DNA of 64,000 nt from Leptolinea sp. (GTDB taxonomy: Bacteria > Chloroflexota > Anaerolineae > Anaerolineales > Anaerolineaceae): positions 1 through 64,000 of the forward strand of contig JAAZMZ010000023.1 in NCBI GenBank assembly GCA_012798535.1. The letters run 5' to 3'. The translations under genes and the position numbers were made by a program. A model generated the notes under the pieces. The model was not told where the DNA came from, made no database searches, and saw nothing but the letters and a program-made list of their open reading frames with translations. This document shows, one piece after another, positions 19,242-28,315 of the stretch (positions are counted from its first letter, which is position 1; every line of letters starts with the position of its first letter).

Positions 19242-19910
19242 CTATCTATGACTCTTTTTCACCCTGTTTTCCAGCCAGTTCAACCAATCTGTTATCCCTT
19301 CGCCGGTCACACAGGAAACGGGAAAAGTGGTCAATCCCGGATTTAGCATCTCCACACCCTGTTTGAAATAATCCGGGCGGAATTTAATGTAGGGAAGAAG
19401 ATCCATTTTATTCAAGATTAATACATCAATTCCGCGGTAGATCGCAGGATATTTATACGGTTTATCGTCCCCTTCAGGTACGGAAGCGATCAGGATATTT
19501 ATATCTGTACCCAGATCAAACGCAGCCGGACACACCAGGTTACCCACATTTTCAATAATCATCAAATCGATGGTTTCCAAAGGGAGCTGCTGTAAACCAC
19601 CGGCCACCATTACCGCATCAAGATGGCAGTCGCCACCGGTATTAATTTGAACAGCAGGTACACCGGCATCAGAGACCTTATCGGCATCAATGGTGACCGC
19701 TGCCGTATCTCCTTCAATGACACCGATCTTTAACCGGTTCTTCAAACCATCGATCGTCTGAAGAATAAAGCTGGTTTTTCCAGCACCCGGAGAAGCCATC
19801 ATATTGATCGAAAAGACACCTTTGCTTTTCAAAAACTGCCGATTCTGAAATGCCAGTTGGTCATTGGCACTCAGTATCTTTTCAACGACAGGAACACGGA
19901 TGGAATTCAT
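19242..19910 (-). CDS. hypB: HypB, nickel-insertion GTPase
   Basis: 222 aa. Walker A is ASPGAGKTSF (near residue 39), with switch/metal motif EGD near 67, GGDCHLDA near 91 and the base-recognition motif LNKMDLLP near 168. The N-terminal His-rich or CxxCGC nickel-storage extension of some HypB proteins is absent. It delivers Ni to the large subunit together with HypA, encoded 6 bases upstream. Confidence 0.95.
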   Translation of the reverse strand: MNSIRVPVVEKILSANDQLAFQNRQFLKSKGVFSINMMASPGAGKTSFILQTIDGLKNRLKIGVIEGDTAAVTIDADKVSDAGVPAVQINTGGDCHLDAVMVAGGLQQLPLETIDLMIIENVGNLVCPAAFDLGTDINILIASVPEGDDKPYKYPAIYRGIDVLILNKMDLLPYIKFRPDYFKQGVEMLNPGLTTFPVSCVTGEGITDWLNWLENRVKKSHR

Positions 19911-19916
19911 TCAAGC

Positions 19917-20261
19917 TCACTTTTCTATTTCAATGCTGTCAATATAAAATTCTTCACCTGCCAGAATGGTAATATCTGGACTGCCACATTGCGGACAGGG
20001 CTGAAGAGAGGAATCGATCTGATACTCCTTCGAACACTGATTGCACTTGAGAACAGCCTGACGACGTTCAAAATGCAATATAGCACCCATGCAAACACTA
20101 TCTTTACTGATGATATCCCAGTAGAACTGAACAGAATCATCCACAATACTGGACAGCTTTCCAATTACCAGATTGATACCGGTAACTTTTTGGGCGCTTG
20201 ATTCATGCGCGTATTTCTCGGAAATCTGCAAGATCGATTCGGTTACGGCTAATTCATGCAC
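19917..20261 (-). CDS. hypA: HypA, nickel metallochaperone (GTG start)
   Basis: 114 aa. MHELAVTESIL has the Ni-binding His2, and the zinc site is C73, C76, C89, C92 (CNQC and CPQC). The start is GTG at 20261; the ATG overlapping it is out of frame. No Shine-Dalgarno sequence is seen. A TATAAT box lies six bases before the GTG, so transcription may begin at the start codon. It is the first gene of the hyp operon (A-B-F-C-D-E). Confidence 0.94.
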   Translation of the reverse strand: MHELAVTESILQISEKYAHESSAQKVTGINLVIGKLSSIVDDSVQFYWDIISKDSVCMGAILHFERRQAVLKCNQCSKEYQIDSSLQPCPQCGSPDITILAGEEFYIDSIEIEK

Positions 20262-20267
20262 GCGATT

Positions 20268-20273
20268 ATTATA
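20268..20273 (-). promoter_or_regulatory. -10 box of hyp operon, leaderless arrangement
   Basis: TATAAT on the minus strand, then AATCGC, then the GTG of hypA. The -35 17 bases upstream (ATCTTT) is weak. Confidence 0.45.
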
Positions 20274-20350
20274 TCTTCATTCGTCTTGTTAAAGATACCA
20301 AAAAGATCAATAATGTATAAAAGCATTATGTTTTTCTCTACTTAATTTGT

Positions 20351-21454
20351 TTACGATTTCTTATTAACAACACAGCGGAAACCAAGGCAATGGAAGGTGC
20401 CTGTGCCACCACAATTTCTGGATGTGACCAGCTGAGGGGCGCCAAATGCTTCATCCCATGCACCTCCACGAAGTACATGGCACGGATAAGGTAGGCTCGA
20501 ATTCGGTGGGACCGGTGTTTGTGGGCCAGTAGGATTCTCGTATGGTGATTCGGAATAATAGGTATCCAATTTCCAATCAAGGATATATTCATATACGTTA
20601 CCAGCCATATCCAACACACCATATGGACTGATACCCTGAGGGAAGGAACCAACAGGTGAGGTTTCCGGATAACCATCATCGATTGAATGATCTGTGCTGG
20701 CTCCATTTATACAATGTTTGTCACAGGTGTTTGCCTTTAATGGGTTCATATCGTTGCCCCAGGGAAATAGCCTTCCATCTGTTCCCCGGGCTGCCTTTTC
20801 CCATTGGGCTTCCGTTGGAAGCGATCCGCCTGCCCACTTACAATAATCACTTGCCTGTTGCCAGGTTAGTAAAACAACTGGATAATTATTAAATTTCTTA
20901 TTCCCGTACCATTGTGGATGATCTGGATCCACGAACTTTCCCGGTGCTTTACAGGCTTTTGCGGCCACACATTTTGCAAACATGGCATTTGTCACTTCGG
21001 TTTGGTCTATCCAGAAAGCATCAAGATACACTTTATGCTGTGGCTTTTCTTCATTTAATTTTGATTTTTTACATGGGTCATTTTTACAGAGGTCAGATTT
21101 CAAAATAAAATCTATATTCTCATCGGTCAAACCCATCAGAAATTCACCTTCTGGAACATACATCATTGTCATTTGATCGGCATCTCGTACCAGTGTGGAA
21201 CCGATGCCAAGACTTGGAGTTGGAGTAAATGTTTCAGTAGGAGTAGGTGTAATAGTTGCGGTTAATGATGGGATCAATGTCAAAGTGGCTGTAGCAGTAG
21301 ATGTCAAGGTTTCGGTAGGTTTGACCTCCTCTTCTGATGCAAGTGGACGAGGCGTATTTTCTATTTCAGATGATCCTACGGCAGTACAAGCAGATAAAAG
21401 AACAAAAATAACAGGATAAATAAATATGAAAATTATTTTTTGCCGTGTATACAT
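20351..21454 (-). CDS. Lipoprotein with formylglycine-generating-enzyme (SUMF1-like) domain
   Basis: 367 aa from ATG 21454, preceded by GGAGGG. Signal peptide with lipobox LLSAC (Cys near residue 23), a Thr/Pro-rich linker (about 35-85), then a SUMF1/FGE-sulfatase fold (about 90-367). Recognisable parts are MMYVPEGEFLMG, FWIDQTEVTNAMFAKCV, YPVVLLTWQQASDYCKWAGGSLPTEAQWEKAARG, GNVYEYILDW and LRGGAW...GFRCV. Most bacterial members of this family are not oxidases; several are binding or structural domains. It stands between the hydrogenase protease and the hyp genes but shares no obvious role with them. Confidence 0.85.
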   Translation of the reverse strand: MYTRQKIIFIFIYPVIFVLLSACTAVGSSEIENTPRPLASEEEVKPTETLTSTATATLTLIPSLTATITPTPTETFTPTPSLGIGSTLVRDADQMTMMYVPEGEFLMGLTDENIDFILKSDLCKNDPCKKSKLNEEKPQHKVYLDAFWIDQTEVTNAMFAKCVAAKACKAPGKFVDPDHPQWYGNKKFNNYPVVLLTWQQASDYCKWAGGSLPTEAQWEKAARGTDGRLFPWGNDMNPLKANTCDKHCINGASTDHSIDDGYPETSPVGSFPQGISPYGVLDMAGNVYEYILDWKLDTYYSESPYENPTGPQTPVPPNSSLPYPCHVLRGGAWDEAFGAPQLVTSRNCGGTGTFHCLGFRCVVNKKS

Positions 21455-21537
21455 AATTCCCTCCAAATTGTACTGGCCAATATTTTGAGTAATTATATTA
21501 TCTGTCTAATAGTCTTTTATTGTGATTATTAACCTAG

Positions 21538-22035
21538 TTATGAGGCTAATTCTTTTATCCAATCGACAGCTCTATTAGTGGCAATTGCCGTAAGAAAAGC
21601 AGATTGAGGTGATAACTCCTGAGAGAAGCCAAATGAATACCCGCGAACAGAAAGCAAAAAGGCGCGCGGTCTCGCCTTGTAAAGAGAATTGGTCAGCGCG
21701 AGGCAGGCTTCAGCCGTCATGTGGTGGGTGAATGGCGATGTTTGAAATCCCCCGGCAACCTCTCCAAACTGAATATCGTTGGGTATATCTCCGGTATGCG
21801 CGTCGACGAAACAGATATTTTCATATTGAGAGAGAGTTTCTGATATTTCAGGGGTCAATTGAAGTTGAAACACCAGATGAGGGAAATCCCCTGAATTTAG
21901 AAACGGTTCTTCCCAGGTGGCGGGAACAGTGCGCCCCAGTTTCTGGGCGATACCGGCAAGAATGTGCCAGGCTAAACCGTCATCCTGGCGGTCTGGATTC
22001 CCATAGCCGATGAATATTGTGGATGGGATTTTCAT
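21538..22035 (-). CDS. Hydrogenase maturation protease
   Basis: About 165 aa. IFIGYGNPDRQDDGLAWHI is the Ni-binding (G-N-P-x-R-x-DDG) start of the HycI/HupD/HoxW protease family, and the later FVDAHTG and FTHHMTAEACL segments carry the second acidic ligand and the His. It would remove the 25-residue C-terminal peptide of HoxH after Ni insertion. I place the start at ATG 22035 because homologues begin a few residues before this motif and because a terminator hairpin (22051-22079) lies between it and the longer GTG start at 22074. However, the GTG has a better AAGGGG ribosome site. Confidence 0.85.
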   Translation of the reverse strand: MKIPSTIFIGYGNPDRQDDGLAWHILAGIAQKLGRTVPATWEEPFLNSGDFPHLVFQLQLTPEISETLSQYENICFVDAHTGDIPNDIQFGEVAGGFQTSPFTHHMTAEACLALTNSLYKARPRAFLLSVRGYSFGFSQELSPQSAFLTAIATNRAVDWIKELAS

Positions 22036-22045
22036 AGGTAAGAAG

Positions 22046-22079
22046 GAAAAGGGCGATGCCTTAGCATCAGTCACCGCCC
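22046..22079 (-). terminator. Intrinsic terminator after hoxH
   Basis: On the minus strand GGGCGGTG (22079-22072) pairs with CATCGCCC (22058-22051) with one G-U pair, followed by TTTTCCTTCTT. It begins 20 bases past the hoxH stop and would end the hydrogenase operon before the protease gene. Confidence 0.65.
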
Positions 22080-22098
22080 CTTATTTCTGGAAAATTGA

Positions 22099-23526
22099 TT
22101 AATCTCGGCGCAAAGTCTGGACAGTGGAACCCTGCGGATCGACAATATCAATGATCATGGGCATCTGTCCTACGGCATGCGTGGAACAGGATAGACAGGG
22201 ATCATGAGCACGCACGGCTGCTTCAACACGATTGAGCAACCCTTCGCGGACTTTTTGGCCGGAGATATATGTCTTGGCTACGCTGTCTACGGCATTACTC
22301 ATTGCCCAGTTGTTGTGACCTGTGGAAACGATCAGATTGACTTTTTCCAACTGGCCGTTCTCGTTTGCCCAGTAATGGTGGATTAATGTGCCGCGCGGAG
22401 CTTCAATTACGCCAACACCAACACCCTGGAAATCCTTACGGGTATTCAAAATGTCAGTGCTCAGAATATCCGGATTATCCAGCAGAATCTTAACTCTTTC
22501 AATGGCAAACAGAGTCTCGATCAGACGGGCATAATGATAGTGCAGGGTGTTCTCCACCGGTTTACCGTCATTAAGTTGCTTGAAAATTTTAAACTCTTCA
22601 TTGGCCATCGGTGTTTCGATAAGATCGGAGGCGTTCAGGCGGCCAAGGGGACCAACACGGTACACACCTTCTGGATAACCCAATTTCTTATAATACGGGA
22701 ACTTGAGGTAAGACCAGTTTTCGACATGTTCGGCGATGTAATCTAGATAATTCTTGCCTTCGAATAATTCCAGTTGTTTACCATTGCGATCGATCAGTCG
22801 TATCTTGCCATCGAATAATTCCAGACCATTGCGCGGTGTTACCAGACCAAAATAACCGGTGGGGAACACACCAAATTTATCGATGTCTTCTTTATTGGCA
22901 GCAGCCCAATCTTTAATAATCTGCAGCCCGATTTTCGTTGTGGCGATCTGAGCGTCAATATCTTTGAGAATGGCATCGCGTTCTGCCGGCAGCAATGATT
23001 TATTCACGCCTCCGGGAACCGCAAATAGGGGATGAATCCGGCGGCCGCCCAGAATGGCGATGATCTCCTGTCCCCATTTCCGCAGGTTTACGGCTTTCAA
23101 TGCCAGTTCCGGGTTGGCACCAATCACACCTACTACATTACGCACGGCGGGATCCGCATCAAAGCCAAGGAGTAAATCTGGACCGGCCAGTTCAAAGAAG
23201 TGCATTCCGTGGCTCTGCACGATCTGCCCCATATGCATCAGTTCACGTAAAAGATTGGCCGGACGCGGAGGCGGAGTTCCCATTACAGCATCACCCGCTT
23301 TTGCCGAAGCCAGATGATGACTGACCGGACAGATACCGCAGATACGGGGGGTGATGTAGGGCATTTCAAAGACCATGCGGCCTTCACAGAATTTTTCGAA
23401 ACCGCGAAATTCATTGACATGCAAGTAAGCCCGAGAAACATCTCCTTTATCATCGAGATGAATAGTCACTTTGGCGTGCCCTTCGATTCGGGTTACCGGT
23501 TCAATGGTGATTTTTTGAGCAGGCAT
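22099..23526 (-). CDS. hoxH: [NiFe] hydrogenase large subunit (HoxH-like, group 3)
   Basis: 475 aa. The Ni ligands are C63 and C66 (RICGICPVSHH) and C444 and C447 (DPCLSCSTH). After H450, 25 residues remain (AVGQMPMI...), consistent with proteolytic maturation. VTRIEGHAKV near the N-terminus and DPCLSC at the C-terminus fit group 3 (bidirectional, cofactor-linked) enzymes. It catalyses H2 oxidation/proton reduction and partners HoxY, encoded 23 bases upstream. Electron flow would go to the diaphorase subunits in the same operon. Confidence 0.93.
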   Translation of the reverse strand: MPAQKITIEPVTRIEGHAKVTIHLDDKGDVSRAYLHVNEFRGFEKFCEGRMVFEMPYITPRICGICPVSHHLASAKAGDAVMGTPPPRPANLLRELMHMGQIVQSHGMHFFELAGPDLLLGFDADPAVRNVVGVIGANPELALKAVNLRKWGQEIIAILGGRRIHPLFAVPGGVNKSLLPAERDAILKDIDAQIATTKIGLQIIKDWAAANKEDIDKFGVFPTGYFGLVTPRNGLELFDGKIRLIDRNGKQLELFEGKNYLDYIAEHVENWSYLKFPYYKKLGYPEGVYRVGPLGRLNASDLIETPMANEEFKIFKQLNDGKPVENTLHYHYARLIETLFAIERVKILLDNPDILSTDILNTRKDFQGVGVGVIEAPRGTLIHHYWANENGQLEKVNLIVSTGHNNWAMSNAVDSVAKTYISGQKVREGLLNRVEAAVRAHDPCLSCSTHAVGQMPMIIDIVDPQGSTVQTLRRD

Positions 23527-23549
23527 ATTCTGATCTCCTCTCTTAACCT

Positions 23550-24092
23550 TTAATGCCAGTCCAGCAAGTCGCCCTTGATTTCCGGGCGGCGTCCCTGAGC
23601 CAGTTCGCTCAGAACATGGAAGATGACTTCAGGACTGGGAGGGCACCCGGGAACAAAGATATCCACGGGTACCACATCCTGCAAGGCGCGTACTTTCGTC
23701 GGTTTGCAGAGTTCTGGATCAGAAGGGATGGCACCGCTGGAATCCGTCGATTCGGTTTCCACATAGGCGCGGCGCAGGGTTTCTTCCAGAGTGAAGAAAT
23801 TCCGCATGGCTGGAACACCGCCAAAAACGGCACAATCACCCAGCGCAACTAGCAGACCGCAGCGGCTGCGCATGCGGTGAGCGACTTCTTCATTGAATGA
23901 ATTGTTGACACCACCTTCAAGAATGCCCACATCGACACCACTTTCATCGGGCTCTTTTAAATCGGTAATGGGTGTGGCGCGCAAATCAGTCAATTCGGCG
24001 ACTTTTACGATCTTTTCATCGATATCCAGTAAAGACATATGACAACCGGCGCAACCAGCCAGCCAGTCTGATGCAATTTTTGGTTTTGCCAT
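23550..24092 (-). CDS. hoxY: [NiFe] hydrogenase small subunit (HoxY-like)
   Basis: 180 aa. The proximal [4Fe-4S] cluster ligands are CAGC (residues about 14-17), GDC near residue 96 and the C of PGCPPSPE near 150. The length and lack of a Tat signal fit cytoplasmic group 3 enzymes, not membrane uptake hydrogenases. It lies between the NuoG-like gene and hoxH. Confidence 0.92.
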   Translation of the reverse strand: MAKPKIASDWLAGCAGCHMSLLDIDEKIVKVAELTDLRATPITDLKEPDESGVDVGILEGGVNNSFNEEVAHRMRSRCGLLVALGDCAVFGGVPAMRNFFTLEETLRRAYVETESTDSSGAIPSDPELCKPTKVRALQDVVPVDIFVPGCPPSPEVIFHVLSELAQGRRPEIKGDLLDWH

Positions 24093-24119
24093 GATTACTC
24101 CTTAATTTATCCCAGAATA

Positions 24120-26063
24120 TCAGGCTTCCACGATATTGGTGGGGGATACACGTGATTTTACCGTCTCTTTCCAGGCATCTGTTGTTTTGATTCCCAGGCC
24201 GGCGGCAATCTTTTTAAAAGCTTCTACGCTACTGAGAACTCCCGCGGGAGCTTTCAAAGCGCTAACCGATTCCTGGATTCGACCATCCAGATTCAGATAG
24301 TGCCCTGAAACTTCCGCCCACATCTCAACCGGAATGACAACATCCGCTTTTGCGGTCAATTTGGAATGATAGGCGGCAGCCACACCGAGGAAGGGAACGC
24401 CATCCAGATTCTTCAACAAACGTTCTGAGGGTTCCTCATCACCGAGAGCGATAAAGAATGCCTGATGTTTCCCGGCTTCGAAAGGCTGGTCAAGCTTCAA
24501 CTGAGATGCAGCCAGGCTGTTGGCTTTTCCGCGGGTACTGATCACTGATCCGTTCTTCACAGAGGATGCCAGATCAAGCAGAGCCGCTACAGCCGCTTTG
24601 CCATCTTTGGCAGAGAGCGCGCGTCCGTAAATAAAGACCGGATGTTCGGCAGATGTCAGTATATCTGCTGCAGATTGAAGATCGGCTTCCTTCAAACCGC
24701 ATGCGGCAGCCAGATCGGTTGATTTCTCTTTCTTGATTGCTGCCTTCAACGCTTTGAGTGTATCAAGGCGGGTACCTTTGGCGGCTTTGATCTTAACTTC
24801 TGCGAATGGATCAAATCCGTTCTCTTCCGGGTCAATGACGATCAGTTTTGTCCCACCGGGGAGCAGTCTCTTGACCATAAATCCAAGAACCTGATGATTA
24901 TTCGCCAGATCTGCATCCAGGACGACTACACAATCTGCAAGGTCAAGAACTTCCATCTTGGCTTCAAACGGTTTCCTCAAGTCATCGGCCAGGGAGGCGG
25001 CCGCTGTTGTCGGCCAACCCTCTTCACTCGTGGTGACCATCGAGCACTTCATTCCGTCAGAAAAGATCTGTTTGAAGAGAGAAAGTGACTCAATTGACAA
25101 CCGGGTTGAGGCAAGAGCCGCAACGCCGTTACCATTCTTTCCGGCCAGTGGTTTCAGTGCAACACTAAGGGCAGTGATAGCTTCGTCCAGCGTGGCTGCC
25201 TTCAAAGAACCATTTTTTCGAACCATAGGGGTTAAAATACGTTCACGTTTTTCTTCCAGTGGAAGAAAACGACCGGTCTTGCAGAGAATACCGCTGCTAA
25301 CGCCTTCACTCCAGCGGCCTTCAATGCGCACAAGCTGATTATCCTTGACATTCACATCAATGGCGCAGCCTACCGAACAACCTGTACAAATCGATGCAAC
25401 TTTGGTAACCTGGGAGTCCTTTCCGCGGTAGGCTGATTGACGGTCTATCAAAGCACCGGTCGGGCAGATCTGCACACAGGTTCCGCATGACACACAGGAG
25501 GATTCTCCGAGGGGGATTCCATAATCGGCCACCAAGTAACTCTTAGCACCGCGTTCCTCAAATCCCAGAGTGAAATTGCCTACCAGATCACCACAGGCGC
25601 GTACACAGCGGCGGCAAAGAATGCAACGGTTATTATCAAGTACGAAATAAGGACTGGAAGCATCCACACCAAAAGCAGAGAAATTCGGTGAAAGCGGCCA
25701 GTTGGTCATGCCTTCGGCATAGGCGGCATTCTGCAATTCGCAATCTCCACCAGATTCCTGGCAGAATGGGCAGAAATGATTACGCTCGCTGAACAGAAGT
25801 GTCAAAACAAATTTACGGGCTTCTTTGACACGATCAGTGGTGGTCTTGACGACCATTTTCTCACTGACCGGCAGCGTGCACGAAGGCTGCAGAGTCCGTG
25901 CACCTTCGACTTCCACCAGACATAAACGGCAGCCGCCATAAGGGGTTAATTCCGAGTGATCACACAGCGTCGGGATTTCAATCCCGGCAGCCTGGGCAGC
26001 TCGAAGTACCGTTGTCCCTTCTTTTACTTCAATGTTCTTGCCGTCAATGGTTAAGTTGACCAT
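24120..26063 (-). CDS. NuoG/HoxU-like iron-sulfur subunit
   Basis: 647 aa. In order: [2Fe-2S] ferredoxin (about 1-75, CDHSELTPYGGCRLCLVEVEG), His-Cys3 cluster (NHFCPFC..GDCELQ, about 95-110), two [4Fe-4S] sites (CILCRRCVRAC and CVSCGTCVQICP, about 148-205), a further CxxC-type cluster (CTGCSVGC...ILCKTG, about 225-265) and a molybdopterin-oxidoreductase-like domain (about 265-647) that seems too short to bind the pterin. Canonical HoxU has about 240 residues, so this is closer to NuoG or to the N-terminal half of bifurcating enzymes. It should relay electrons between the flavin subunits and HoxY. Confidence 0.88.
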   Translation of the reverse strand: MVNLTIDGKNIEVKEGTTVLRAAQAAGIEIPTLCDHSELTPYGGCRLCLVEVEGARTLQPSCTLPVSEKMVVKTTTDRVKEARKFVLTLLFSERNHFCPFCQESGGDCELQNAAYAEGMTNWPLSPNFSAFGVDASSPYFVLDNNRCILCRRCVRACGDLVGNFTLGFEERGAKSYLVADYGIPLGESSCVSCGTCVQICPTGALIDRQSAYRGKDSQVTKVASICTGCSVGCAIDVNVKDNQLVRIEGRWSEGVSSGILCKTGRFLPLEEKRERILTPMVRKNGSLKAATLDEAITALSVALKPLAGKNGNGVAALASTRLSIESLSLFKQIFSDGMKCSMVTTSEEGWPTTAAASLADDLRKPFEAKMEVLDLADCVVVLDADLANNHQVLGFMVKRLLPGGTKLIVIDPEENGFDPFAEVKIKAAKGTRLDTLKALKAAIKKEKSTDLAAACGLKEADLQSAADILTSAEHPVFIYGRALSAKDGKAAVAALLDLASSVKNGSVISTRGKANSLAASQLKLDQPFEAGKHQAFFIALGDEEPSERLLKNLDGVPFLGVAAAYHSKLTAKADVVIPVEMWAEVSGHYLNLDGRIQESVSALKAPAGVLSSVEAFKKIAAGLGIKTTDAWKETVKSRVSPTNIVEA

Positions 26064-26086
26064 AAGAAAACCTCTCTTTTTCGAGA

Positions 26087-27727
26087 TTATACGTGAACCT
26101 TATGTCCACTCATGGAACAGATTCCAGATGGACACACTTTGAGGCGGATATGAGCCTCTACTTCAGCTCTAAAATACTTTAATACATCTTTGATCGGAGT
26201 GCCGGATGTCTGTCCTAATCCACAATTGGAAAGCTGGAACAGATTATCACTGATCAACTCAAGATCATCCAGATCATGAAGGGTGCCTACACCCTCAGAG
26301 ATTTGATCAAGGATCTCATACGCCCTTTGATTGCCAATTCGGCAGGGTGAGCACTTTCCACAACTCTCTACACGGAAAAAATTCATCAATACTTTTGCCA
26401 GATCTACGACACAAGTGTCTTCGTTGCAGATTAAAAGTGCTCCCGAACCAAGAGCGACACCGGCTTTGGCAAAGGAATCAAAATCCATCGGAGTATCCTG
26501 CAGGCTGGCAGGAATGATGGATCCGCTGGATCCGCCGGTCTGGGCCAGTTTAAGACTGGAGCCATTCTTCATCCCTTTGCCGTAGATCGCGATGACTTCC
26601 CGCAGGGTAATTCCCATTGGGACTTCGATCAAACCGGTAACATTCACATTACCCAGAATGGTATAGACTTTGGTACCCGGACTGCTGGGAGTACCGATGG
26701 ATTTGAACCAGGCTGAACCTTCGCGGATTATTGGAGGGATATTTGCAAGTGTTTCGACGTTGTTGATCAACGTGGGTTTATCCCAAAGACCGTTGGTAGT
26801 CGGGTAAGGTGGACGTGCCCGCGGTTCACCACGATTACCTTCGATGGATTCCAACAGGGCGGTTTCCTCGCCGCAGATGTAAGCTCCGGCGCCCGAATGG
26901 AGATGGATTTCGAATGAGAAATTCGAGTTGAAAATGTTTTTCCCAAGAAAGCCCATTTCTTTGGCGGCGATAATGGCGGTTTCCAATCGCTGCCGAGCCA
27001 GGGCATACTCGCCGCGGATGTAGATATACCCTTCCGAGGCTCCAACCGCATACCCGGCAATTGTCATAGCTTCCAAAATTGAGAATGGATCGCCTTCAAG
27101 AATCAACCGGTCTTTGAAGGTTCCGGGTTCGCTTTCATCCGCGTTGCAGACCACATACTTCTTTTCACCTTTGGCCTGAGCAACGAATTTCCATTTGAGG
27201 CCGGTTGGGAAACCGGCTCCACCTCGGCCGCGTAATCCGGATTTCATGATCTCATCGATCACCTCAGCAGGTTTCATACCCGCTATGATCTTACCCAGGG
27301 CATCATATCCATCGTGAATTATGTAATCTTCAATATTTGTCGGATCGATCAAACCTGCACGCTGCAACACTACCCGATTCTCTGCCGGCAGGGTGCCTTT
27401 GCGGGCACTCAACCAGGCAATTCTTCCGGTGAGTTCGCGGCTGGATGCCAGCATTTCACTGGCTAGCCGACCTTTGTAAAGGTGCTCTTCAACAAGGTGG
27501 TGAACATCTTCAGGTTTCACCGGACCGTAGATGGCTGCTTCAGGATAGATAATGACAAGCGGGAGGGCATCATGCCTGCCAACGTCTCCAACCATCGTAA
27601 GAGAAACCTCGTCTGTAATACCGAAAGTATCCAATTCTTTTTGAATTCGATCGTATATTTGCTGGGCTCCCCGTTCCATTGAGAGCGGGTCGCTGGAAAC
27701 CAATACCATTGATCGGTAGGCTTTCAT
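26087..27727 (-). CDS. NuoF-like flavin subunit with Cys-free N-terminal domain
   Basis: 546 aa. The NADH/FMN region has SGLRGRGGAGFPTGLKW (near residue 165), CNADESEPGTFKDR (near 195), GAGAYICGEETALLESIEG (near 285) and the N3 [4Fe-4S] ligands ESCGKCSPCRIG (near 450). The N-terminal thioredoxin-like domain (1-110) has lost every cysteine that the sister subunit at 28316-30097 keeps: it reads VSSDPLSMERGA and VGDVGRHDALP. It ends without the two ferredoxin motifs found in the sister. It probably oxidises or reduces NAD(P). Confidence 0.9.
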   Translation of the reverse strand: MKAYRSMVLVSSDPLSMERGAQQIYDRIQKELDTFGITDEVSLTMVGDVGRHDALPLVIIYPEAAIYGPVKPEDVHHLVEEHLYKGRLASEMLASSRELTGRIAWLSARKGTLPAENRVVLQRAGLIDPTNIEDYIIHDGYDALGKIIAGMKPAEVIDEIMKSGLRGRGGAGFPTGLKWKFVAQAKGEKKYVVCNADESEPGTFKDRLILEGDPFSILEAMTIAGYAVGASEGYIYIRGEYALARQRLETAIIAAKEMGFLGKNIFNSNFSFEIHLHSGAGAYICGEETALLESIEGNRGEPRARPPYPTTNGLWDKPTLINNVETLANIPPIIREGSAWFKSIGTPSSPGTKVYTILGNVNVTGLIEVPMGITLREVIAIYGKGMKNGSSLKLAQTGGSSGSIIPASLQDTPMDFDSFAKAGVALGSGALLICNEDTCVVDLAKVLMNFFRVESCGKCSPCRIGNQRAYEILDQISEGVGTLHDLDDLELISDNLFQLSNCGLGQTSGTPIKDVLKYFRAEVEAHIRLKVCPSGICSMSGHKVHV

Positions 27728-27736
27728 CTTTCGCTC

Positions 27737-28225
27737 CTAATCGTAACGCGCTAGTATGGATTGAAGTTCACCGGGAGTGATATTGCCATAGACTTCGTCA
27801 TCGACAGTCATTACCGGGCCGACACCACATATACCCAGGCAGGAAGTTGTCAACAGTGTCCACTTCCCATCCGGACTTGTTTCGCCGGATTTCAGATGAA
27901 CCAGCGATTGCAATTCTTCCCAAACTTCCTTTCCACCAACCACATGACACGGTGCGCTTTCGCAAAATTGGATCACATGCCGGCCGTGAGGTTTAGTCGA
28001 AAGCATCCGATAAAAACTGGCTACCGAATATAGCTGGCTTTTTGGAGCTTTCAAGAGCTTGCTCACTTCGTCCAACGCCTCTGGAGGAATATACCCGAGC
28101 CTTCGATTTATTTCGTTCAGGATCGGTATCATTTCTTCGCGCTTGGCGCCGAAGGCATCCACGGATGCCTTTACTGCTACTATGACTGGATTTGTCACAT
28201 CACTTTGTTTGGTATTTTGAACCAT
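27737..28225 (-). CDS. NuoE-like [2Fe-2S] subunit (second module)
   Basis: 162 aa from ATG 28225, preceded by TGGAGGAAG. Helical N-terminus, then a thioredoxin-like [2Fe-2S] domain with the four ligands in FCESAPCHV and SCLGICGVGP. It partners the NuoF-like subunit encoded 9 bases downstream. The longer start at 28294 would add residues without family resemblance. Confidence 0.9.
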   Translation of the reverse strand: MVQNTKQSDVTNPVIVAVKASVDAFGAKREEMIPILNEINRRLGYIPPEALDEVSKLLKAPKSQLYSVASFYRMLSTKPHGRHVIQFCESAPCHVVGGKEVWEELQSLVHLKSGETSPDGKWTLLTTSCLGICGVGPVMTVDDEVYGNITPGELQSILARYD

Positions 28226-28315
28226 ACTTCCTCCATTATGTAGGAACGATGCGAACAGCATAGAAAGCGTTATGTAATACGAAGATCCCAGCAATTATTT
28301 AATTACGGATGATTG

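Noticed and set aside
21195-21360. Repeat array or CRISPR-like element
   Set aside because: It is the Thr/Pro-rich coding linker of the lipoprotein; units are irregular and there are no spacers.
24120-26063. Formate dehydrogenase or other molybdopterin enzyme
   Set aside because: The molybdopterin-like domain is shortened, and the gene is flanked by NuoF and hydrogenase subunits.
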